A stretch of 50,018 bases of DNA, taken from NCBI GenBank assembly GCA_009908325.1, contig JAAAPI010000115.1, positions 1-50,018 on the forward strand. Reading direction: 5' to 3'. The notes beneath the pieces were generated by a model. That model had not been told where the DNA came from and made no database searches. It saw only the letters and a program-made list of their open reading frames with translations. Shown here piece after piece: positions 1-7,071 of the stretch. The DNA is from Verrucomicrobiota bacterium (lineage in GTDB: Bacteria; Verrucomicrobiota; Verrucomicrobiia; Opitutales; Coraliomargaritaceae). A program made the translations under genes and the position numbers. Positions within the stretch are counted from its first letter, which is position 1. Each line of letters begins with the position of its first letter.

Positions 1-2
1 AA

Positions 3-644
3 AAGAGCCGCACAGCGGGGTTTTCCGATGTTGAAAGCCGGAGTTGGCGAGTCGGCGGGTTTTACCAGCGGGCGGCAGACTCGTTCGCATTGGAATTGGG
101 CTACGAAAAGGAGCGGGCGGAAAGCAAAGGGGAAAACGGGCTGGAGACCGAAACCAACTTCCTCAGTGCCGGTATTCGTGGGCCTTTGCTTCCGACGGTG
201 AACGGTTCGGTTCGTCTCGGCGTTCAGGAACGGGAGTTGGACCGCAGCGAGTTGGACCGCGAGCGGGCGCCGTTCTATGCGATCGGGTTGGATTGGAACT
301 ATTCGCAGCTTATGTCGTTTAACCTGAACGGGGAGCGTCGGTTTGTGACGGATTCAAGCGATCGTTCCCGGGACCAGACGACGCTTGAACTGAGGATGTC
401 TAGAAATTTGGGTGGTCCCTGGGAAGCGAAGGTCGGGCTCCGCTACCGGAAAAACCAGTTTCAGGAAGCTAACGCATCATCCGCTACGGCGACAGTGAGG
501 GGAGTGTTTGCAGGGGTAGACTATGCGTTGGCCAATTGGGGGACTTTGCGATGGACCTTCGAGCTTGATGAAGCACGCTCTTCAGAGGAAACCTTCAACT
601 ACCAGGCCTACCGGGCTGGTCTCGAACTTTCGGCTCGATTTTAG
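3..644 (+). CDS. Outer-membrane beta-barrel protein, C-terminal part (5' end outside window)
   Basis: The reading frame is open from the first bases of the window to a TAG stop at 642-644, so only the C-terminal ~213 residues are present. The protein shows alternating polar and aromatic beta-strands separated by charged turns (for example YAIGLDWNY and AKVGLRYRKNQF) and ends in LSARF, with the terminal Phe typical of outer-membrane barrels recognised by BamA. Barrels of this kind sit next to Wza/Wzc genes in exosortase-associated EPS loci (EpsL-like), and here the gene lies 30 bp before a Poly_export gene. A role as outer-membrane partner of polysaccharide export is inferred from context only. 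The specific family cannot be assigned from this fragment. Confidence 0.7.
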   Translation, partial: KSRTAGFSDVESRSWRVGGFYQRAADSFALELGYEKERAESKGENGLETETNFLSAGIRGPLLPTVNGSVRLGVQERELDRSELDRERAPFYAIGLDWNYSQLMSFNLNGERRFVTDSSDRSRDQTTLELRMSRNLGGPWEAKVGLRYRKNQFQEANASSATATVRGVFAGVDYALANWGTLRWTFELDEARSSEETFNYQAYRAGLELSARF

Positions 645-674
645 CTGAATGCACCCTTTTAAACTCTGCGAAGT

Positions 675-1340
675 ATGTCCTTCCCCTTATCAATACTGAA
701 GTCCTTTGTTCTCTGTCGATTTGGCCTTGTCCTGGCGGTGTTTGCGCTGCTTGTCACAGTCTCAAATGGGGCGGATGAGCAGGCAAATCCGGGTTCACAG
801 ACGTTTGCCGGGGTCGAATCGTATCGGCTTGCTTCATTTGACCTGGTGCGGATCACCGTTTTTGGAGAGCCAGAATTTGGGATTACCCAGCGGGTGAGTG
901 CAAAGGGTGACGTCTCGATGCCCTTGCTGGGGCAGGTCAGTGTAGGGGGGCTTACCGTCGAGGAGGCACGCCAGCGAATTGAGACTGCGCTGGTCGAGGA
1001 AGAGTTTTTAAGGCGGCCCCAGGTTTTCGTATCGATTGAAGGCTTTTCGCCACGACGTATCACGATTTTGGGAGAAATCGGTTCGCCGACTTCGATTGAG
1101 ATGCCTCCGGGGACGAATTCGTTTGATATCGAGGTCGTTATCGCAATGGCGGGGGGCTTTACGGAACTGGCGAAACGCAGTGAGGTGCGTGTGACGCGGA
1201 AGTCTAAAGAAGATGGGCGCGAGCGCGTATTAACGATTAATGTGGATGAGGTGATGCTCGACCAAGAAGACGGTTTTGCCTCGACCCGTTTCCGGGTATT
1301 GCCAGGCGACATTCTCTACGTCCCAAGACGTTTTTTCTAG
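675..1340 (+). CDS. Short Wza-type polysaccharide biosynthesis/export protein
   Basis: This 221-residue protein has an N-terminal signal peptide (hydrophobic stretch about residues 11-30, no convincing lipobox Cys). A polysaccharide export domain follows at about 48-122, with the family-typical YRLASFDLVRITVFGEPE and SVGGLTVEEA segments, then one SLBB-like beta-grasp domain at about 126-215. Wza of E. coli is ~380 residues and a lipoprotein that forms its own outer-membrane helical pore. This short form lacks that C-terminal helix, so it probably acts as the periplasmic channel with a separate barrel, perhaps the one encoded just upstream. It is followed by the wzc-like gene after a 206-bp gap. 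Family assignment is firm; the pore partner is inference. Confidence 0.9.
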   Translation: MSFPLSILKSFVLCRFGLVLAVFALLVTVSNGADEQANPGSQTFAGVESYRLASFDLVRITVFGEPEFGITQRVSAKGDVSMPLLGQVSVGGLTVEEARQRIETALVEEEFLRRPQVFVSIEGFSPRRITILGEIGSPTSIEMPPGTNSFDIEVVIAMAGGFTELAKRSEVRVTRKSKEDGRERVLTINVDEVMLDQEDGFASTRFRVLPGDILYVPRRFF

Positions 1341-1546
1341 AGCGCGGAGCGGCCTTTCGAGTAACAGTTTCGGAGGATTTCAATAAATTTTTAATTTGTT
1401 GATAAGCAAAAGTTTAAAAACATATCAGGGCAAACTATTCGTCTGTCCAATGGCGGAAGCTTGCTCGTTTTACCGAGCGTGTTGGGCTGGTTGAAGACTT
1501 TGTTTGTGTGGCCTCCTCGTCTTTACCTCTCAAAAAATAGATCACT
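1341..1546. other. Intergenic leader between export gene and wzc-like gene
   Basis: This 206-bp non-coding stretch has an A+T-rich core at about 1380-1425 (runs of A and T around TTGTTGATAAGC), unlike the G+C-richer genes around it. Such a stretch could hold a promoter for the wzc-like gene, but I could not place a convincing -35/-10 pair or a terminator hairpin. No ribosome-binding site is evident ahead of the GTG at 1547. Confidence 0.4.
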
Positions 1547-3769
1547 GTGACAACATCGAAACCCAACCAAGACCCTTTCTCCGGTGGAGTGGCTTCATTT
1601 TCCGTCCCTGAAATACTGGCAGCCGTGCGTCAGCGCTGGATTCCCGGGGCCGCGCTCGGATTGGTATGCGCACTCGCGGTGGGGTATTGGATGTCGCGCT
1701 CAGACATTGTTTACGAGTCGAACGCATCGCTCATGGTGGAGGCGAGTAACGCGCAGATTTTGACCAATATGGAGGAGGTCGGCGAGGTGAACCGCAGTGG
1801 CGCAGCTATAATAAACACTCACATCGTTCGCTTGAGGAGTCGTCAATTTGCCGAGCGGGTAGCGGGCAATCTTACAGATGAAGAAAAATCCAGTTTGATT
1901 GAACCCTTTCTGGATCCGGAAAATCCAGATTTTAAGCCGAATGTTGTCGGCGTTTTGCGGGGAGCATTCAGTGTTTCTGCACGAAGCGATTCCCAAGTGC
2001 TCGTTTTCACCGCGCGGCACCCGACACCTGCTGTGGCGGTTTGGCTACCGAACCGCTTTGCAGAGATTTACCTGGCCTATCTGGAAAATCTAAGGAGTGC
2101 CAGTACTGAGAATGCGATTGATTTTCTCCGCGAGCAGGTTGACGCCGCCCGATTGGAGCTTGAAGCGGGTGAAGCGGGTCTGAATGCCTATCGACAGGAA
2201 CACAACGTCATATCGATGATTCAGAGCCAGCAGATTCTTGCGCAGGAGCTGCAGACGCTCAACGCTGCCTCGAACACTGCGGCGTTATCCGTCATGGAAA
2301 TGGAGGCAGAACTTTTGCAGATACGTGAAGCGGGTGAAGATTTGGATTCGTTGGCTCGCTTATCAGTATTGATTGAGACTCCGGTTATCGGTGAATTGGT
2401 GGATCGTTTGGAGGCATTGCGGGAAGAGAAGCGAACGCTTTCCCGTGACTATCTCCGACGTCATCCGCGCATGATCGAGAACGAAAACCGCCAGGAATCA
2501 GCCTCCCGCCAACTCCGATCTGCGATTGCCCGAAGGACTGATTCAATTGAAAACCGGATCGAAGCGGCAAAAAGTCGCATCGAGCGCTTAAATGAGGAAA
2601 TCGAAAGCACTGAAGCGCGGATCCGGGAATTGGATCGTCTTGCGATCCAATACAACATGCAAGAGCGCGAAGTCCAAAGTAAACGAAACACTTACGCCCG
2701 GCTGGTTGATCGCCTGGATGAAGCCTTGGTGGTTTCGCGACTTGAATCGAATTCTCTGCGCTTGATGGATCCAGCGGAAAACGCATGGATGACGGGGCAA
2801 ACCTCCCTCGCCAAGGTCGGAATGGGTTCTCTGGCGGTTTTCTTCGTTTGTTTGATCGGGCTGCCCTTGGCGCTGGATTTGATGGACCATCGTATGCGAA
2901 CAATCATGGACGTGGAGCGCATGCTGTCGAAGCCGCTTCTTGGGTTTATCCGTGAGTTCGATGAAGGGCGTGTCAGTTCCGGTGAAAAGACGGTCTCCGG
3001 TGATGACGAAGAAGTCGTCGAATCTTTTCGAACGATTTTCGGTAATTTCGTTATGAAAAATTCTTTTTCCGGGCCTGTTGCTTTGATTGTTTCCAGCTCA
3101 CTTCCCTCAGAGGGAAAGACCTTTGTTGTGGCAAATCTGGGAGCAACGCTTGCCCGGCATGGCAAAAAAGTGGTGCTGATCGATGGGGACCTCCGCCGTC
3201 CTTCGCTTGCGCGGGTGATGGAGCAGAGCAACGAACTCGGGCTCCTCGCCTGGTATCGCTCCCGCGAAGGAAACAGCAAGTTGGTTGAGCAGCCACTTTC
3301 GGACGCATCACTTGGCGTGGTGAGCCTGGCTCCGAACCTAGACCTAATTCCCTCGGGCGGTTCGACAAAAAGACCCACAGAGGCGCTAACCAGTGATCTC
3401 TTCGATGTCCTTATTTCGGCCTGTCGCGAGCGTTATGATGTCATCCTCTTTGACACGCCGCCAGTAGGCGTTTTCCCGGATGCGACCCTATTGAGCGCTT
3501 ACTCTGAAGGTGCGCTTTTCGTGGTGCGCCAGAAGCAAGTGGATCGCAGCACGGCAATCGGTGCGGTTCAACGCCTTGATGCGGCGGGTTCGAACGTGCT
3601 TGGAGTTGTGCTCAACGCCGTATCCTCCGATCCAACCAGCGGAGCAGGGCAGGCTAGTTATGGTAATTATGGTGCCTACACCTACCACGAAAAATATCGT
3701 AAAAGCTACTCCGAGGATTTAAATTCGGAGGCTGTTAACGGTGGGGAGACTGACAAGGGAAAGAGCTGA
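1547..3769 (+). CDS. Wzc-type chain-length determinant / BY-kinase
   Basis: The 740-residue protein combines an N-terminal Wzz domain, a long periplasmic coiled-coil region (about 190-400) and a cytoplasmic ATPase. Transmembrane segments lie at about 31-50 and 424-443. The BY-kinase part shows Walker A (SSLPSEGKT, about 517-526), Walker A' (VVLIDGDLRRP, about 542-552) and Walker B (VILFDTPP, about 632-639). The C-terminus carries a tyrosine cluster with six Tyr in about 18 residues (about 704-721), the expected autophosphorylation tail. In this family the protein controls polymer length and couples export to Wza across the periplasm. The start is GTG, chosen because the Wzz domain begins soon after it. 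Its co-occurrence with an ABC exporter rather than a flippase is unusual. Confidence 0.95.
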   Translation: MTTSKPNQDPFSGGVASFSVPEILAAVRQRWIPGAALGLVCALAVGYWMSRSDIVYESNASLMVEASNAQILTNMEEVGEVNRSGAAIINTHIVRLRSRQFAERVAGNLTDEEKSSLIEPFLDPENPDFKPNVVGVLRGAFSVSARSDSQVLVFTARHPTPAVAVWLPNRFAEIYLAYLENLRSASTENAIDFLREQVDAARLELEAGEAGLNAYRQEHNVISMIQSQQILAQELQTLNAASNTAALSVMEMEAELLQIREAGEDLDSLARLSVLIETPVIGELVDRLEALREEKRTLSRDYLRRHPRMIENENRQESASRQLRSAIARRTDSIENRIEAAKSRIERLNEEIESTEARIRELDRLAIQYNMQEREVQSKRNTYARLVDRLDEALVVSRLESNSLRLMDPAENAWMTGQTSLAKVGMGSLAVFFVCLIGLPLALDLMDHRMRTIMDVERMLSKPLLGFIREFDEGRVSSGEKTVSGDDEEVVESFRTIFGNFVMKNSFSGPVALIVSSSLPSEGKTFVVANLGATLARHGKKVVLIDGDLRRPSLARVMEQSNELGLLAWYRSREGNSKLVEQPLSDASLGVVSLAPNLDLIPSGGSTKRPTEALTSDLFDVLISACRERYDVILFDTPPVGVFPDATLLSAYSEGALFVVRQKQVDRSTAIGAVQRLDAAGSNVLGVVLNAVSSDPTSGAGQASYGNYGAYTYHEKYRKSYSEDLNSEAVNGGETDKGKS

Positions 3770-3913
3770 CAGGCAGGTCAAAAATTTTTAAGGCATCGGT
3801 GCGCTAAATTTACCGGAATATCGATAGGTTCGCATCCATATTCCAAGCTGTGCATCTGACCAAGCAAGCGTTCCCTCATCGAGACCTTAGCCATAAAATC
3901 AACCGTTTCAAAA

Positions 3914-4768
3914 ATGATTCCGTCCCCAACCGTTCGTCGCTATACGCCAAACAGTGCCATTGCCAATCCGGGCTTGCTCTTCAGCGATATGGGGAACAAT
4001 CTCCGGCTGTCGTTACCGCTCGCCCGGGCGCTCTTCCTGCGCGACTTGAAAGCCCAGTTCCGTCAAAGTGCTCTCGGCTACGCATGGCTTTTTTTTCCAC
4101 CGATTGCCACGACCGCTGTCTGGTTCTTTCTCAATAGTTCCGGCGTAGTGGAAGTTGCGGATACCGGCATCCCGTATCCCGCTTTTGTGATGATCGGGAC
4201 GCTTCTTTGGCAAACCTTTCTCGATAGCCTGAATCGGCCTATCCAGGCGTTGAGCGGAGCCAGAGGTATAATGACAAAGCTCAACATTCCTCGCGAAGCG
4301 CCCATTCTGGCAGGAGTGGCCATGACTTCGGTGACTGCGGGCATTCGCCTGCTTTTGCTCATACCTGTTTTCATTTTCCTTGATCTGAGTCTCTCCTGGC
4401 AATTCCTCTTGTTTCCCCTTGCCTACGTTCTTATCGTTATCGCCGGAGCTTCGCTGGGCGTGCTCCTGACTCCTATCGGCATGCTTTACACTGATATCGG
4501 TAGAGGTATTCAGATGCTTGGACAATTTTTGATGTACACCGCACCGGTGGTGTATCCGATGGCTGGAACTGGCCTTCTCGGCACTGTTAATCGCTGGAAT
4601 CCGGTGACACCTCTCCTCCAATTCGGGCGCTCAACCCTTTCTGGTGGACCCCTTCAGGCCTTACCGGAGACTTTCTTGGTCAGCGCCCTCTGTTTAATTG
4701 TACTCTTCTTCGCCTGGACAATACTGCAAATTGTTCTGCCCAGAATTATTGAGCGTATGGGGATGTAA
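3914..4768 (+). CDS. ABC-2 polysaccharide exporter permease (Wzm/KpsM/TagG-like)
   Basis: This is a 284-residue inner-membrane protein with about six hydrophobic segments. A cytoplasmic N-terminal stretch contains the FLRDLKAQFRQSALGYAW segment typical of ABC-2 polysaccharide permeases, and a conserved YTAPVVYPM loop lies near residue 215. These permeases move undecaprenyl- or lipid-linked glycans across the inner membrane with a Wzt-type ATPase, which is encoded 54 bp downstream. The length matches the family (260-290). There is no clear Shine-Dalgarno sequence before the ATG. The preceding 144 bp (3770-3913) hold no gene I can recognise. Confidence 0.93.
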   Translation: MIPSPTVRRYTPNSAIANPGLLFSDMGNNLRLSLPLARALFLRDLKAQFRQSALGYAWLFFPPIATTAVWFFLNSSGVVEVADTGIPYPAFVMIGTLLWQTFLDSLNRPIQALSGARGIMTKLNIPREAPILAGVAMTSVTAGIRLLLLIPVFIFLDLSLSWQFLLFPLAYVLIVIAGASLGVLLTPIGMLYTDIGRGIQMLGQFLMYTAPVVYPMAGTGLLGTVNRWNPVTPLLQFGRSTLSGGPLQALPETFLVSALCLIVLFFAWTILQIVLPRIIERMGM

Positions 4769-4822
4769 TGAGCCTTCCCCCAACACATTGCCGCGTCCGC
4801 TAAGAATAGAAGAAAAGAAGAT

Positions 4823-6133
4823 ATGCACCAAAGCGCATCAAACGAATTGTCCAGCGGATTAAAAACTAATCGGGCAGGGAATCTCCCGGTTAATAAAACG
4901 ACCATCGCCAAAGCAGAGAGCGAGAAAACGGATAACGAGATTCTTGTGCAGGTTGACAATGTATCGAAGATATTCTGTCGCGATTTAAAGCGCTCTCTTT
5001 TCTACGGGCTTCGGGATGGGTTGGCTGACCTTCTTCTGCCCCTCCAACGAAAGCGAAACACTGAGGGAGAGCTCATTCTAAGAAAAGATGAGTTTTGGGC
5101 GAACAGATCGATCCGCTTCGAACTGCGGCGAGGGGAGTGCCTTGGCCTGATCGGCCATAATGGTGCGGGTAAAACAACCCTGCTTAAAATGCTCAACGGG
5201 CTGATCAAACCAGACACTGGATCAATCGAAATGCATGGCAGAGTCGGGGCGTTAATTGCGCTCAATGCGGGATTTAATCCGATTCTGACCGGTCGTGAAA
5301 ACACCTATATTGTTGGCTCTGTTTACGGGATGTCGAAGGCTGAGATCGACCGTAAGTATGATGCGATTGTCGAGTTTGCGGAACTCGAAGATTTTATGGA
5401 CACGCCTGTCCAAAACTACTCCTCGGGCATGCGCGTGAGACTGGGCTTTGCCGTGGCCACTGCCATTAAACCGGACATTCTCATTGTTGATGAGGTGCTT
5501 GCCGTTGGGGACTTCCGATTTCGAAACAAATGCTTTCGCACGCTTGCCGAAATGGCTTCGTCTTGTGCCGTGATTATCGTCTCACACCAGTTGGAGGCGA
5601 TATCAAGAACCTGTGGTCGCGTCATTCTTTTAGATCAAGGCAGGATGCTTTGCAGCGGCACCCCTATGGAAGTTTTCCCCGAGTATTTCAGAACCCAAGA
5701 CAAAACCGGTGGCAGCGGGACGCTCTTTCTCAATCCGCCCGTAAGCGATCTTAATGTTTCCACGACCACCAGTGAACTTCGTGCAGGTTCAACTTTTGTG
5801 ATGAAGGTGAGCCTCGTTCTCGATGGAGAATTTTCTCCGCATGGAGTGCAGATCGCTTTTACAGATGTTGGCGGTGATCCCCGGGCGCAGTCCTTTGTCG
5901 CTTTCCCGAAAGTGACCTGGCAGGCGGGAGAGATTAGTTTTCAAGTGCAGGTTGATAGTCTCGATTTGAAGCCTGGTGAGTATTTGGTTAATTTCAATCT
6001 TTTCGATTCGGCCAGTTCAGTGCTGGCTTACCAACTATCAGCACTCCGCGTTCGCGTCGAACAGTCCCTGCCGATTCTGCTTGCAGCCGACTATCAGCCT
6101 AAATCCAGGATCCTGCTGGAAAGGCCTAAATGA
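4823..6133 (+). CDS. Wzt-type ABC exporter ATPase with C-terminal glycan-binding domain
   Basis: The 436-residue protein has an N-terminal extension of ~45 residues, then an ABC domain with Walker A (GHNGAGKTT, about 111-119), signature YSSGMRVRLGFA (about 199-210) and Walker B followed by DEVLAVGD (about 217-226). Residues about 290-430 form a beta-rich Wzt_C-like domain. In O9a-type systems this domain reads the capped non-reducing end of the finished glycan before export. Its presence suggests that the exported polymer carries a terminal modification, which neighbouring sulfo-, acyl- or glycosyltransferases could supply. The stop overlaps the ATG of the next gene (ATGA), implying translational coupling. 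Confidence 0.94.
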   Translation: MHQSASNELSSGLKTNRAGNLPVNKTTIAKAESEKTDNEILVQVDNVSKIFCRDLKRSLFYGLRDGLADLLLPLQRKRNTEGELILRKDEFWANRSIRFELRRGECLGLIGHNGAGKTTLLKMLNGLIKPDTGSIEMHGRVGALIALNAGFNPILTGRENTYIVGSVYGMSKAEIDRKYDAIVEFAELEDFMDTPVQNYSSGMRVRLGFAVATAIKPDILIVDEVLAVGDFRFRNKCFRTLAEMASSCAVIIVSHQLEAISRTCGRVILLDQGRMLCSGTPMEVFPEYFRTQDKTGGSGTLFLNPPVSDLNVSTTTSELRAGSTFVMKVSLVLDGEFSPHGVQIAFTDVGGDPRAQSFVAFPKVTWQAGEISFQVQVDSLDLKPGEYLVNFNLFDSASSVLAYQLSALRVRVEQSLPILLAADYQPKSRILLERPK

Positions 6134-7071
6134 AGCGTGGGGCATTCAGCCCTTTTTCGGGCCTCAAGGTGAATTGTCTCGTGAAAAAAATTATTAAGCG
6201 TTTGTGGAGAGGCTTTTTCCGAAGGCCTCACATTTTCCTCTATTCAGTCGGGGGAAGAACAAGATCAACTCTCTTGCAAAGAGTTCTCAACTCAACCGGT
6301 GAGGTATGCGTATTCGGTGAGCCGCACTTCATGATCGATGATCTCATGGCGCTTAAACGCAGCACCGAAAGTTTCTCGGCGAAAAGCAGAGAAGAAGTGC
6401 GATTCGATGAATTCAAAAAGTCCTGCCGGGAAAACTCATTTGACCAATGGATACCCAACGCTTTTCGAAACCCTTTTTTTGTAAGTGTCTTCATTGACCT
6501 GTTTCTTTTCATCCTGCTTCGACCATTGGGTAAGCGGAAGCGGAGTGGATTCAAAGAAATCCGGATAAAATCAATGCTTACCCTGGAAATGCTGGAAAAA
6601 ACTTTTCCGGAGTCTTACTTTATTTTTCTCTTCCGGAATCCAGAGGATCAGCTGGTTTCAATTCTCTCCTATCATAAGCGTTCGATCAATGAGGAGTGCA
6701 ATGTGATCAAACCATCTCCGGAAACATTTTCGGCTGAATATCTAAAGTATACGGAGATTTTTCTTCGTTATTCGGAGGGGAAAGCTAATTGTTTCCATGT
6801 CTTCGATGGTGATATCCTCGATACATCATTTCTCAACAACCTGCTCAAAGCACTCGCTATCGAATCGGGCTTCGACGAAGCGCTGCTTCGGAATCGGGTC
6901 CGCGGACTTTCGGATCCCCCTAAGGAGCCGCTCTCGGAAGCTGATCATCGGATTTTGAAAGAGCATGGACTGGATGCGTGTTTTTCCCGGCTGATGAACC
7001 GGGCGAAAAAAGATTGCTTGAGATTGGGAAACCATAGTGACGCGAACTCTGAGGTGCATGTTAAGCGATAG
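6130..7071 (+). CDS. Sulfotransferase-family protein 1
   Basis: This 313-residue protein has the two PAPS-binding signatures of sulfotransferases: a 5'-phosphosulfate loop SVGGRTRSTLL (about 39-49) after a beta-strand (IFLY), and a 3'-phosphate motif FLFRNPEDQLVSILS (about 166-180). It resembles the Sulfotransfer_3-like group that modifies carbohydrates. The ATG at 6130 overlaps the Wzt stop. An alternative GTG start at 6181 would leave the loop intact. Direct coupling to the Wzt-type ATPase suggests it modifies the exported glycan. The acceptor cannot be predicted, and residues between the motifs do not resemble a characterised enzyme that I recognise. Confidence 0.8.
   Translation: MKRGAFSPFSGLKVNCLVKKIIKRLWRGFFRRPHIFLYSVGGRTRSTLLQRVLNSTGEVCVFGEPHFMIDDLMALKRSTESFSAKSREEVRFDEFKKSCRENSFDQWIPNAFRNPFFVSVFIDLFLFILLRPLGKRKRSGFKEIRIKSMLTLEMLEKTFPESYFIFLFRNPEDQLVSILSYHKRSINEECNVIKPSPETFSAEYLKYTEIFLRYSEGKANCFHVFDGDILDTSFLNNLLKALAIESGFDEALLRNRVRGLSDPPKEPLSEADHRILKEHGLDACFSRLMNRAKKDCLRLGNHSDANSEVHVKR

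Noticed and set aside
659..1312. Long minus-strand open frame over the Wza-type gene
   Set aside because: It is the antisense shadow of a clear Poly_export/SLBB gene and has a Ser/Arg-rich composition with no domain features.
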